In this document: positions 42,361 through 55,189 of the stretch, piece after piece
Numbering within the stretch: position 1 is the stretch's first letter
How the letters are laid out: each line of letters opens with the position of its first letter
Source: Strigops habroptila
Lineage: Eukaryota > Chordata > Aves > Psittaciformes > Psittacidae
Direction: 5' to 3'
DNA: 64,000 nucleotides
Assembly (NCBI RefSeq): GCF_004027225.2
Contig: NC_044288.2
Span: 19,106,744-19,170,743, forward strand
Position numbers and translations under genes: made by a program
Notes under the pieces: model-generated
Seen by the model: the letters and a program-made list of their open reading frames with translations, nothing else
The model's database searches: none
Told to the model about the DNA's origin: nothing

Positions 42361-42366
42361 TTTATT
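42361..42366 (-). other. SLU7: Candidate polyadenylation signal of SLU7
   Basis: TTTATT on the plus strand is AATAAA on the minus strand, 418 nt past the SLU7 stop. Further AATAAA hexamers on this strand, for example near 41172, leave the true 3' end uncertain. Confidence 0.4.
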
Positions 42367-42524
42367 CTATATTAAGTGACACTTAACAACCATTTCTTCT
42401 CAGCAGTTTTGCTAAATGTATCATTACTTCATGCATATATTGATTGGCCAAATGAACCTAGAATTCCAGCCAGGATCAGATCTTTTCCAATAAAGAAATA
42501 AAATACATACTTCTACTGTAATAT

Positions 42525-42598
42525 CTTATATATATACACATGTGTGTATATATAATTTGTGACTATGTATACATACACACATATATAACATGTCTATA
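42525..42598. repeat. TA/CA dinucleotide microsatellite
   Basis: Interrupted TATATATA, CACA, TGTGTG and ACACAC blocks. Part of it (42529-42554) is an inverted repeat. It probably falls within the SLU7 3' UTR, since the stop is at 42784. Confidence 0.7.
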
Positions 42599-42783
42599 AA
42601 TGTCTCCTGAATTGCTATGTCTATTGAACTAATTGCTATAGTATATCTATTTATGTCTATTGAAAGCCGTATTCACCAACTTTTTTGGTGCAAAAAAAAA
42701 AAGTCTCTGCCATAGCGAATTTCTATAGAGTTGTAAAAAACTATGAAAAAGAGTCTTGTGTATAGGAATGATTTTTGTTGTGA

Positions 42784-45700
42784 CTACTGTCCAAGAAAAG
42801 AGGCCATAGGATCATCAGGTCTCTGACGTTTCATTCTGTAAGCTTCCATTTCCTCTTCTGTTGGCTCCCTGCTGTCATATAGGCTGTTGTATGGTCTCTT
42901 CCTCTCATCTATCTGCATGATTTCTTTCACGTGAAGAAGACGAGCCTCTTCTGCATTTAGTGCCTGAAATTAAAGGAAAAAAAACAAACCAAAACATCAC
43001 AATGAAAGTTTGTATTAGATTTCAGTACCATGAACAAGCAGCAGGCAGAATGGTGGGATAAGCAATATACATCCGTCCAGTACACCTACAGCCCACTTCA
43101 CTTAATGCTCAGTTTTTAAACATAAAATGATGGTAAAATGATATTTAACAAACAAGATCCTTTTACCTCTTTCCAATGGCCAAAATCAAGTAAGAAACTC
43201 CTCAGCTCTACCGAAAATGTAATCATGACCCAGGAAGTACAAAAGCAGATAAGCAAGCATGTGACCTTAGGGGTTTGGGTATGTGTATCTTTTTGGGGGG
43301 GTTATTTTTTAAATGCTTTTTGATATACATGTTATACTCCTCAAACTACTACTGTTGCTCCTTCTAGCTACTGAAAAGAAATTCTATTTGTACAATGCTT
43401 TTACTAACCATAGTTTCACATGGTGACATTATTTCACACTCTGAATATCCAGCGGCTGTGCTTGTGGAAGAGCTGTTCAGCAGCGTCAGCCTACAGCTTG
43501 GTGGATGGATTTATTGCATCAGCTGTGAGACTGGGCACAAGTCTGGGATCAGAAGTGCTAAGCTAAGCTTTGACAGTGCCTTTGATCTCCCCATCTTCCT
43601 CCAATACACAAATCATTGTGTTCTGAAATGTCTTTTATAGATCTACAGCTGTGGCGTAGACAGGAAGTGTTCTAAATCATCTAAACTAAGTCTTCCGAAA
43701 CTAAACATTTATTGCATGCTTGCCCAAGAAATAGGGAATATACTTTAGAACATCTAACAGCATTTTAAATTTGCTTTAGCTCAAAATTAGCATTAAAGAA
43801 CATCCCACAGAATACCACAGGAACTGCATTACAGGCTTTGTAAAACTGACATTGCTGTAAAGTATTTTTCAAGTTCTTTTTGCCACAAAACCACTGAAGA
43901 ATATAGTGCACCTTTTTAAGCTTTTCTTGCTTCTTTTTCTCTTCACCCTCACTATCTGAATTTGAGCTCTTCTTGTGCTTCTTCTTTTTCTTCTCTTTCT
44001 GTTTCTCTTGGTGGATCTGTAAAGTGGGAAACCGCTTACTGTTAAGATTCAACTTGCACACAGTAATGTTGAAGTCATTAAATCCCAAGGGTCCACTGAA
44101 AACTAAGCTCTCAAATAGCATTAATAGAGATGTTAATGATCTAATAATGCAGTCTAATGATTCTCAGACTCATTATGACTTGTGTAATTTTGTAGTTATA
44201 CGTATCTTTCCATCTCTTAAAACGCTGAGGAAAAACATCTGCCTTCCGGAGAAAGGCAAACAACCTACCTCCATCAGTGTTTTGGGTTTTGTCATGTGTT
44301 CTTCCTCCCTGGGTTGTTCTTCTAGTAAGCTTGCTTCAGCATTCTACACAACAGACAAGAGAAAGGATACCCATTTACTAAACATACTTGAAAGGGGAAG
44401 GACAAAAAAAAACCCCTAAACCAAACAAAAAACCCCACAAACTCAAAATACCCCAAACCCACCAAAGAAGCAAAACAGTTTAAAACTTAGATAGGAAGAT
44501 TAATGGTTTTTAGCTCTTACCAAGTAGCTAAGACAATACTTACAGCAATTTCTTTCCCAGCTTCTCCTGTACAGTATGAGTACTTGACAAATGAGTGGCA
44601 GCACTTGTAACCCCACTTGCCTTCTTTCCAGTATGAACCCCAAATGCACTGCAAGAGAAGGCACATACACCCATAGTGATACTCCCATAAGGAGCAAGCT
44701 GCAATCTATTCCTGAGGTTATATCCTGGTAAGTAAATTATTTGAACAATCCAGAAGGGAAAGTTATGAGAAATAGTTTGTAATTTTGCATTAGCCTTACA
44801 GATAGTTTCAGAAAAGAGAAAAGCAACAGGATGTGGTCAACTCATATTCAAAGTCAAAGGGAAATACAGTAACTTTCCCTTTAGCTTAAGATTGCCATTG
44901 TAACAACTCAGATTCACATTGCAACCATGACAATTTGAAATCCTGCTTGGTAGAAAAAGAGAGTGTCAAATTTGAGACGGAGAAAATTTATTTGCTGTAT
45001 TAATTATATTGTACTATATCCTACCATACCTCATACCCTTCCAATGGGAGGCAATCTTTTTTATAATCTTAACATAAGCTAAGGCTTACTGTATGGTTGT
45101 TGATCTTTACATCTTCTTCATATTTAGAGCAAGCAACAGCTTTCTCTTGTCCTTTGATGACTGTTCCATGCCTAGAGTACTCCACGTAATCTTCCGTTTG
45201 AGCTAACAGCAGTTCAGCTGGTGGGGCATCTAGATGTTCTTGTCCTCCATACTGAAATGCAAAGAGAAATGGCATATAGCAGTTTGGGAAAAAAAGCCCA
45301 CCTTTTATGTGGTTAAGCATTACATTTCAAACTGTGTCTCTTTCAGAAGGCAGTGAAGGTGACACAAATGAAGTGGATTGAGACAATTTAATCTTTAGGG
45401 AATAGTTAAGAGTGAAATACATCTCCTCCTATGGCCATTGTGGTAGGGTTTTTGTGTTTTGGCTTGGGTTTGTTTGTTTTGCCTGGAGGATTACAACAGT
45501 GCTACTCCTCACACAAAGCAGGAAAACTTTTCAGACCAAACCAGAAGGCTCTGGTATAACCAAAGCAGTACTTTCTGTCCCACTCCTGACAAGGTTAGAA
45601 TCTAAATGGATTATTTAGTTGCCAGCTGTCCAAGAAGCCAACTGCAAAATAGAAAACAAGTATTTGCCTAGAAGACTGCACTGAAAATTCTAGACTGAAA

Positions 45701-48700
45701 ATTCTGCTTTTCACATTTAAGAGAACAGGAATGGTTAAAAATAATTCTGGGAGACAGTAACTTGGGTATTTTACAAAAGATACCACTTTTAAACTAAAAA
45801 AAAATTTTCAACCACTTGTATTATTTAAAAAAATATAAAAATCCAAATTCCCACTCCTCCTACATACTGCTGTCAGATTTTTGACTGGAGAAATTCTAAC
45901 AGTTAATGGAAGAGCTCGCAATAATCCAAAGAAATATGAGCACACTTTCACAGTTTCCTATATTACATACTAAAATTAATCTAATTGCTGAGATAGTGTG
46001 TTTAGATACAAAAATCTTTTTTATGAATCTAAGCTGCTGAGAACAGCTGATGCAGTTTCACACAGCATTACCAATTTTATTTGTTCCTCAAGACCTAGGC
46101 TTCAAACTCAACAGAGTTCTTATTAAATAAAATCAAATGTCTGTTACCTTCTCTAAGATGCTTTCTTTCTGCTGTGCCTTGAAATCTTCTTTTTTCACTT
46201 TGAAGGATTTATAAAGTAGCTCTAATTTTGTAGGGTCTGCTTGAAGATGAACTTCAGAGCCTTTGTCATAAGCCTCCCAAGCAAACACTGTGTACACAAG
46301 AGGTTTCACTTAATATTTATTCTAAAACTGACATGTGCATTCAAATTATGATCTTTAATTCTATAGTAATTTGAAAGAAAGCCTCAATTTAAAAATATTT
46401 ATTTCTCTTTTGCAAGAAAGAAGCATTAACTTACGTCTTCTAAATCAATTTCCTTAGAAAAACCTCAAAATCCACTTACATTGAGTCTGTGCCATTGAAA
46501 TGGTATCTCCAGTGTAGCGAACAAAGTTATCACCTGCGTAACCAACTCTGCAGAAAAGAATAATAGGATTCTTAGCATTCAAGTAACATGATTTCCTTTT
46601 AAATACAATCATAGAACACCAACGGGAAAGTAAAAAGTCTCCTTTGTGACCTGAGAGTTAAGAACAGAGGGAGAGGAAGGAGCATTCAACTCAACGTGTG
46701 AAAAGCAAGTCTAGGCTCCCCATAGTCACGCAAGTGTTAGATAGCAACTCAGAATACTTGATGCCTACATTTACATGGAATCATCTTACGACAGAGACCT
46801 GGAGCTGTGTCTGGGATACCAAGCACTGTAAGTCAAACTTGGATCCAACTGCACAATAAATATGCATAAATGGTATATGATATTCTAGCACAGTGATTCT
46901 CGCTTTTGGATTTGTGAATCTCTCCTCCCACCCAGACCCAGTGTATGGCTCTACCATTCTCGGTTACCTTCTGCACCCCTCGAAGAGATTCAATGACTGT
47001 ATAGAACAGATTAAAAATCAAATAATATTAACAATCCAATTTCTTATTCTTTTCACCTTCCCAAAGCCACTCTGAAAAATTCAGTCTGTGGCGGAAACAC
47101 AGATTTAACAAAGGTCAAATTATGATTCTGGAGAGAAGTGAAAAGATCAGCATCTAAAAAAAGAGCTGGCTGGCATGATTCTAGCTGGGGGCAAGGAGAG
47201 GTGGAAAGAGAATCATTTGCTAGCATTTATTCACTGCCATTCTGTTTCAGGCAGAGAGCTAATCCAATCACTGTACTCTGAATAAATATTTCTACTCCAG
47301 GCCTGTCTGCTCTGCAAGGCCACAGCACTACACAGGTCAAGGCGGGGTCACAGCTCAAGTGCTTGACTCAGGTTTTAAGTGAGACAGTCTTATGTGCAGC
47401 CAAAAGCCAGCCTATGGTATTCTCCAGTTATCTATCTAGACAATGCCAAAGCTTTCAGACCTTTTTTACGCAGACTCCATTAATATATGAGGAGCTCTTG
47501 CTCCTAATTCAAGCATTTACTTGGGTACCACAGATATTCCACGTTAGTCTCCAGTGCTGAATGCTTTCCAACAAATGAAGTTTAAGATTTGGTTACTGAA
47601 ATACTTTACATAAACATCATTATTGTTTACAGGAATCACCTCTAGATACAGCAGTATTCTAATCCTTGTACAGATCATTAAACTAAATGGTGGTCCATAT
47701 GCCTGAACATTAAGGGCCAGAATTACTAAAAACCCCACTTTTACATACTAAAACAAAAAGTGCTGCTGAATATTTTTTTCCATATTTACTACTACTTCTA
47801 TCCATAACTGACTAGAGATTCATTAGTAAAAGGACATACACATAAAAGAAAATACAAAACTATTAATCTCATTTTTAACAGTTGTGTTGGATACAGAAGC
47901 ATGATCCTGTTTTAACTTACTCATCTGGATTCTTCCCTGTATTGGCATATGGGTTTTCCCTCATTGCTCTTGTTTTGGGATCATAGTAAGCGGAGTTTGG
48001 ATCTAGATTTCTCAAGTACTAGGAAAGAAAATAACATATAAGATATTTAATATTTATGATTGTAAAAGAACTGAAGTTACTCCTATATTCCCCAGCTTAG
48101 ACATTTTAAGAAGTTGCAGCTGTGCAGAAGGATAACCTTGACAAAGTCATAACATGAGCAGGAATAGAACTGAAAATAGACCTGAACCTCCATGCCCCAA
48201 GACCCATACATAAACTCATTAACATTTGAGCACAGAATTGTTTAGAAATGAACTCTCATGAATACAAAAGAACATAAAGATAAAAAAAAGAACATAAAAT
48301 TCTGTAAAGAACTCTTTACTTACTTTAGCAATATCTTCCCGAATACGTAAATTTCTAACTGTGATACGTCTTTTCGAGTCAAAGTTCTGTCCAGGCATAT
48401 CAATGTCATCTGCATATTTATCTTCATCTTCATCTTCACTGTTATGATCTCTTTCCTGAGGAGAGATGGGAAACTCCTAAATAAAAGGGGACATTCACAC
48501 TAGAGACAAGTATGAGAACCTGATTTTAGTGGTTTCATTAAAAATTCTGCAATCTGTGTAGTTAAAAACTAGCATCATTTACCTGGGCTTAAGTGTGCTA
48601 TCATGCTAACCTAACATTCAACAGTTCTCAGAAATACTCTTGTTAAAGGACTTCCACTTCCTCACATGGGAACACTTACAAAACCAGAACTGTGATTATA

Positions 48701-51700
48701 TTAAGGAAACAGTTATCATGGACGAACTATACCACTTGAGAACTAGTTATTTGCATGCACTTCCAAGGTTTGACAACACACAGGAATTAAAACCAAAAAC
48801 CCTTCTGTGAAATCCAACGATCTCTGCTGGAAAGAACGGGCAGCCAGTGGCACGAACCCAACATTCAAACCCTTATGCCACCCTTGTTTCACTGTTCCAC
48901 TAACTACAGGTCCTTTTTTCTGCCCATGGTGTAATGCAGTGGGTAGTCATCTTACTGTCTGTGAATTTGGTTCCTCTTCTCCCCACTGGTGTCTTGGGGA
49001 GTTCTGCAGCAAACAAAGAGCACATCAGCAAAGAAGACAAAGTAGTGGAGAGAGGAAAGATGGCAGGGATATAAAGAGCAATCAAAGCAGAGCTTGATGC
49101 TGGATGCAAAATACAATTTACATGTGGCACAAAATGCACAAAGATTGCAACATAATGTTCTAGGAAAGAGCTTGTAAATGTCTCTATTACAGACACATGG
49201 TGGAGATCTTTTCACTGTTTTCCAATCTAATTTTCCAAGCCTCTGCAGGAACAACAAATTCTAGAACTGTCACGGTTTGTTAGAGCTTGCTATGCCTTTG
49301 AACACTAATGGTTTACACTATGATATTTCATATCATGCAAACATAACCAAGGTTCAACTCTGAAGCTTAAAAACAAAAGCAATTAAGAAATATTTATGCA
49401 AGTGTTTAGTGAGGATTGACAGGAATTCAGAAGCCATGATTTAATCTGGAGAAACAGAGCCAGACTGTATTTTTCAATGTGCTTAGCCTCTAATTTGAGA
49501 ATACTTGCACCATTAAAAATGGAAATACGTGGGAGTCCTGGAGGACTGACCAGCAAACTGGCTACGCAAAACAGTCTTGGTCCTGTCAAGATCTCCTGCC
49601 AGAGATAGTTCTTATGTTTCAAACACACTGCCCTTCTTACAGCTTCATTTTGTAAGGAATATGGAAGCCAACAATGTTTGCCTTGAGGTGAAAACAGGCA
49701 CCAAAAAGAGAAAGGTTATTTTTCTACCGGGAAGGTTAGAACGCTGTATTTTGTGCTGGGTCGGAGATTAAGTTCACTCTGCCATCTAGTGACAAAATGT
49801 GAGGTGACAACCTCTGGAAAACGCAGGCCCAATTGTATGTAGTCTTTCTGTTGCTTGTTTTCTCTCTTGCAATATTAATTAAAAAACCCCTACTTCTGAC
49901 CAGTAGCAGTATCTAATTTTTCCCCATTTTACAAACTTAGAATATTATCAGAAATTATGTTTAAAATTAGAATTTTATATCAAAGATTATCAAAAGCATT
50001 GCCTGTTATCTAAGGGGAGCTTGTGGAAGTTAGCAGAAGGTGCAAACTCTGCAGTTGTAAGCTAGATGGGAACGACACTGAAAATAGTCATAGCAACGAC
50101 TGAAGAAGAAACAAGTTTGGTTTAAGATAAAGAAAACACCTTCCTAGTCTAATTTATACCAAGCATTACTAAACCAATCCACAGTCACGTTATGGTCATT
50201 ACCTCAACATTAGTCAGCCGTAACCTTTCAGTATATGAAAAAAGTTACATGTAAAACAAGTTTTTTTGACCCAAAATTCAATGTCATTAATTTTAGCAAG
50301 AATAATCATCATACAGAATTTTTACCCATAAAGGGAAAACAACCAACTTTCACATGAAAGAAGATGCTTCAAATTCTTGAATGTGACACATACGCTATGC
50401 TGGTGCTAGGGAAGTCTTTAAATTATTGAAGGGCATAAAAAAAGCAGTAACAGGCCCTGTATTGAGAAGAAAAGCAACGGAGAGCAGAAGTAACCTGCTG
50501 TATTTTTATTCAGGCTAAAGAAAAATACAAAAGGGGTTAGTTTACTTACCACTTGCTCCAGCTTCCCTGATGCTAACTCTTCCTGAAGCTTCTGGGCTTT
50601 CAGCGTACGTTTGGCCTGTGTTATCATGAAACACATTTGTTTTAATATTTCTTTTTAACAGCAAGTGTGTAATAATACTTCTTTATCACAACCAGCTCCT
50701 CTGACTGCTGTCATTAAAATATATTAATTATTACCAAAAAATGGGGGTTTTAATTGTCTTGGTGCTTGTAAAAAATCAGCAGCCTACAGCTGTCTCCTGT
50801 GCTTTACCACATTGTTTTTCTGAAGCTCAAGGAAAGGAAACTATGTACACTAACCATTTTACTACTTTATATTATACTGTTTAATAAAAGTTTACCAGAG
50901 TTTATGCAGCTGTACCATTAATACATTCATGCTACTTTAAGAAATAGAGAGCTTATTTTAGTTCAATAGGGTTTAAAACCAAACACGTTTTACTATTGTG
51001 TCCTCATAGACTAGTTAGAAACTTCAGTGTTTAAGGTACTTCGTGACTGATGCTGCATTTATGGTTCACGCAAGAAGCACCAAAGTCTAGCACCTGAAGC
51101 GGGATTTTAAAGCAGGATGTAGTGAATTTTTGTACATCACAGAACCACAAACAGTTGACAACGGAGGTACCTCTGGAGACTGCCAAGGAAAATCCACCTG
51201 CCCAGAGCAGGCTTACCTGCAACAGGTTGCCTAGGACCGTGCCTAGGCAGGTTTTGATTACCTCCAAGAATGGAGGCTGCCCAGCCTCCCTGGGCAAGCT
51301 GTTCCACTGTTTGATCACCCTCACAGTAGAACATTTTTTTCTTAAACAGAATTTCTTGTATTTCAATTTGTGCCCACTGCTTCTTGTCCTGTCACTAGAT
51401 ACTACTGAGAAGAGTCTGGTTCTGCCTTTAAACACTCCCATCAGACATTTATGCACACTGATTAGATCACTTTTAGCACAGCTTTCCTACGTACTGTAGG
51501 AAAATATTGAGGACCAGGCATCGAAGGGAGTTACTTAGGCACCTAATTATCTTTTGGAACAGCTAGCTAACATCCAGCTAAGGTAGTGAACTCTTTTTTT
51601 TTTCTCTTCTTAGAAGTTACTTAGTGCACATGCATTTGGTGCATACAGATATAAAGTTATCTGCAACAGCAAGATGCCAGCCTGCACAGAGCTGTGTACA

Positions 51701-54201
51701 AATAGTCCACTGCTCCATCATGGTAACAAAAAGGATTCATGAATAAAATAACATGAATGAGGTTACAAAATAGGTAGAGATTTATTGGCTCTAATACAGC
51801 CAGATAATAAATTCCTTTCTTGCCTGTGATTCAATCTGCATCTTGGGTAATAAATTCTAAGGTTTGCCTATTAAAAGGTGAGCAATCTGGAGAGACACTT
51901 TATTGTACAGATTCATACTCGGTTGCCAGTTCAGATCTCAATTTTCAGTTTAAATGAAGTTTGCTATCAACCACAGTATCCATCTCACTTTTTCATTATC
52001 AATACAGCACAAGGTCTAATATTAACACTGCACATAACAAACATGCCTTCTCCCAGCCAAGCCAAACACTAAGCTTTTCCTAAATAAAACATAGCACCTA
52101 CATACCAAATCAACCTTGGCATATTCCTCTACAATCTTCATATGCTCTTCTGGGTTATAGCCATTCCAACGGTCTCGCTTTCCATCATAATCAAACATCA
52201 GTTGAGGCTGCACATGTTCATCTGGTGCAATATTCATGCCTGTGTATCTTGCTCCAATTTTCCTGGGTCTCTGAAAGTTAAAAAACAATGGCTGGATCAG
52301 TCCATTAGACTAAGATACATTACTCAGATACCCGATTAAAAATAGTATCAATTGAGCTTCTCTAGAGCCAGTTAAATTCAGCACTATAAGCCTGTGAATT
52401 GTAAATAAATACAAGTAATTCATTTCTATATTTTACAGTAGCACAACTGACTCCAAACCTCATCAATTTCAAACTCTATTTTCCACAGTTATGAAAGAAG
52501 TTTAAACACAATTTCTGGGGATGGCTTCCAGCTGGCATGAAACAGAAAGACAGCACTTGAGTTAAAGCAAATTATTATGAACAGCTAAATGTTTTCACCT
52601 ATTATCACAGTATCAATAATCTCAAACAGATCAATGATCACAAACAGAATTGATGAACAACACCCTGAACAGTATCATTCTTTCCTTTTGTTTTTCCTAC
52701 ATAACAAATTTCTTTAGAAATTTCCAAGCCACCTTCCAATATCTGCAACGTGTTTCAAAATAGCTTTTTCAAAACTAGTAATTTCTATTTTATCTATAGC
52801 TGGCTATTTTTCACTAAGATTAGAATCCACACTGTTTTCAAAACCATTAAAACATCAACAAAACGATTCTATTTCTATGATTCTATGATTCTAAAAGTTG
52901 AGTTTACCTCCATGCAGTCTTTCTTACTATGTGTCAATGCGCCACAGTTCTCGCAAGCTCCTTTACGGTATCTAGTTGCCACAGCATGCTAAACAACAAA
53001 AAAAGACAGTGATGTACAAACTTGTGGCAAGATTCATACACGTGTTCCCAACACCCAATTCATTTTTTCCATACAAGTAAAATGTGCATGATCTACCCAA
53101 GCCCAGAACATGTATTTTGATTATTATCAAAAAATGCCTTGTGTTTGATCAAATCAGACTTGACAGCTGAATCAGAATTCCCAACTCCTGTCTTCCTCAA
53201 AAACATGTAACCAGAAATTATATCCTCATGGACTCAACCCAAATCTTTATTTTATGACAAAAATATTTTGCATACCTCTTTAACTCCTCGTTTGTACCAG
53301 TCTCCAGAGGAACTATACTGTTTCTGCTTCTCTGGCTGTGGCCTCTGATGCTTTAGTGTAGGTCTTTTAGAAGGATCTATGTACCACGGTACTGAGGATA
53401 TGTACTGAGGAATATGAGGATTGATATCCCTGTAAAAGATGTGTAATAAATACATGGCATAGGGAAAAAACCCCACAAAAACTTAGCCTAACAAATAACT
53501 CTTACATGAAAGTTCAGTGCTTTAATAAATATAATTAAGTTGTTAACACCACATTGCAAATTTAACTAGATAAACACAGACTCATGTTGAGATGTCGTCG
53601 TCATCTAATTCCTGACTCCAAATCAAATACTTCATTCTGTGCAATGTTACTGAGCACAAAACCAGTAACATTCCTCTTCTCAGAAGCAACAAGCAAGAGA
53701 CGGAGAACAGATAAGGTATGCTGTGAAGTTCCCCAGTACCAGGTTTTGGTCACTTTTAAATCACCACCAATAAGTATCCACACAGATGGAACTTTTAGCT
53801 GCACTGTCAATAAATTACAGTCAATAAACACTGAACCCACATTTTTTGTGGGGAAAATATGTTTCTAGGGATGACAGGAATGTTAAAAGCAAACTAACAG
53901 AGTTCAACTATTTATTTCCACAATGACTCATGTAGAAATCATGTATCACGCTCATGATTATTCTGTAACCACAACAGGGGAAAAAAGACATTTTTAACCA
54001 GTAGCTTTACAATAGCCATAGCTTTGATTAAACTTACTTTCCTTCTTCATCCACCTCAGCAGGCGCATTTCCTAGTTTCCTCTGTTCTTCTAATTCCTTT
54101 TTTTTCCTCCAGTCTTCTCTTGTCATCTTCTTTGGTTCCTCCAGGCTCACATCATTTGACCCTCCTGACGGAGCGGCGTTCATTACCGTCCCTGATGACA
54201 T
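42784..54201 (-). CDS. SLU7: Pre-mRNA-splicing factor SLU7
   Basis: Fifteen coding exons: 54201-54038, 53429-53276, 52988-52908, 52270-52106, 50615-50550, 49003-48956, 48455-48324, 48018-47921, 46547-46480, 46287-46148, 45251-45090, 44648-44544, 44343-44269, 44016-43912, 42963-42784. They sum to 1743 nt, giving 580 residues in one frame (human 586). SLU7 acts in the second catalytic step of splicing and in 3' splice-site choice, in the nucleus. Visible landmarks are [20 protein letters not shown], a CCHC zinc knuckle (C118-X2-C121-X4-H126-X4-C131), [20 protein letters not shown], the acidic [66 protein letters not shown], a Lys-rich tract near residues 490-520, and the C-terminal [10 protein letters not shown]. 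All introns are GT-AG; the last donor (AAG|GTGCAC) is weak. ATG at 54201 matches the family start. Confidence 0.98.
51136..51490 (-). mobile_element. CR1 LINE fragment in a SLU7 intron
   Basis: The minus strand shows CR1 signatures: a segment like AGTGGGCACAAATTGAAATA, AGAAATTCTGTTTAAG, ACTGTGAGGGTGATCAAACA, GGCTGCCCAGCCTCC on the complementary side, then TCTCCAGAGGTACCTCC and a terminal GGTTCTGTGATG. It includes the 3' end and about 350 bp of upstream sequence, and is 5'-truncated. It lies between the exons at 52106 and 50615, in the same orientation as the gene. Confidence 0.85.
52865..52892 (+). repeat. ATTCTATG tail repeat, CR1-like 3' terminus
   Basis: GATTCTAT-TTCTATGATTCTATGATTCT is the short tandem tail that ends CR1 elements. 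Little CR1 body is recognisable before it. It lies about 15 bp inside the SLU7 intron from the donor of the exon 52988-52908, antisense to the gene. Confidence 0.55.
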
Positions 54202-54489
54202 TTTGGTTTTTTTCTTTTTTTTCCTGTTAAGAGAAAAAAGCCAAAGCCTTACAGATCAGTATTATTTGACAGCACAGTTCTTCGACATAGTTTTGCACTG
54301 AGTGAAACCAGTTACAGTGTAAAATGCATTCAAAAATAAGCAATGGTGCTGGGAAAACCCCCTTACTATTAATGAATGCAATGCCTCGTTTGTTATGTTG
54401 ATTAATGTATTATTTAGGGTCACCTGCTGGAGGTGCCTTACCTCCTATGTTGTTCATCTATAGGAATATTACCAAGTCTTGTGTATTTT

Positions 54490-54545
54490 CCTGCCCATGG
54501 CTGGAACTAGACGATCTTTAAGGTCGCTTCCAACCCAAACCGGTC
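54490..54545 (+). mobile_element. Short CR1 3'-end fragment
   Basis: CTGCCCATGGCTGGAACTAG, ACGATCTTTAAGGTCGCTTC and CAACCCAAACC match the CR1 3' end in plus orientation. It lies in SLU7 intron 1, next to the CpG island, and the terminal octamer repeat is missing. Confidence 0.8.
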
Positions 54546-54682
54546 TCCGGAACCATAGTCTCTAGTTCCTGTTCCCTATCCAGCAGTACGCTCGCGGGGA
54601 CGCGCAGCAGCAGCTCTGCACACAGCAGCAGGACACGCACTACCGGGCCCTGCAGCCCGCGCGGAGCGGGACACGGACTCAC

Positions 54683-55010
54683 CCGGCACCGCTGCTGCTG
54701 CTGCTCGGGCCAGCAGAGCCCGCGGACCGGCCGGGGCTGCCGGAAGGCCCCGGCGCGTCCATGTAGCATGCGCGAACCCGGGCCTACGCGAGGCGAGTCA
54801 AGAGAGGCCTGCGAGGAAGCAGCGCTCCACCAGGGCCCAGCCCCGGAGGGATGCGGGTACTTCCCCGGAGCCCAGCGCGGCCGCTCCGGGCGCCGGTCCC
54901 CGCCGCTGCCGCGGCCCCTCCACCCCAAGCCCGCGCCCTTGTTTACCTGCCAGGCCGCGCCGCCGCCGGGACCGCACCGCGCGACGTCACAGCGAGCGAC
55001 GGCGCTGCCG
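54683..55010 (-). other. SLU7: SLU7 untranslated first exon region, two candidate donors
   Basis: The first coding exon of SLU7 has an acceptor (TTAACAG) that puts its 5' end at 54223, so a non-coding exon must lie upstream. Two strong donors are visible on the minus strand: CAG|GTAAAC with the exon ending at 54947, and CCGG|GTGAGTCC with the exon ending at 54683. The first is nearer the shared promoter. Alternative first exons are possible; the upper boundary given here is a guess. Confidence 0.45.
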
Positions 55011-55026
55011 GGGGCGGTGCCACGCC

Positions 55027-55040
55027 GTCACCATAGCAAC
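55027..55040 (+). promoter_or_regulatory. RFX X-box
   Basis: GTCACCATAGCAAC fits the X-box consensus GTNRCC-N2-RGYAAC at every fixed position. It is about 150 bp upstream of the likely PTTG1 start and near the likely SLU7 start. RFX-family proteins bind such sites. Confidence 0.6.
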
Positions 55041-55110
55041 CGGCTCCGCCCCCGGTACGCAGCGGGTGGAGCCACGGAGAGGCAGGCGCGTAAGAAGCAG
55101 CGCGGCTGAG

Positions 55111-55169
55111 CCAATGGGCTGCGGAGCGTTAGTCGAAGCAGCCAATGGGCGATGCGCAGGCGGTTTAAA
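55111..55169 (+). promoter_or_regulatory. PTTG1: Paired CCAAT boxes and CHR-like element of PTTG1
   Basis: CCAAT occurs at 55111-55115 and 55142-55146, 31 bp apart, each followed by GGGC. TTTAAA follows at 55164-55169, just upstream of the likely transcription start. NF-Y pairs at about three helical turns plus a CHR (TTTGAA-type) near the start are the known design of G2/M genes repressed by DREAM/MuvB. The CHR here is a variant and could instead serve as a TATA-like element. Confidence 0.55.
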
Positions 55170-55189
55170 AGGTGGCGGTTCGGCAGTGC

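Noticed and set aside
46608-46640. AATCATAGAA stretch that resembles a CR1 terminus
   Set aside because: Only about ten bases match and the adjoining sequence does not continue as CR1.
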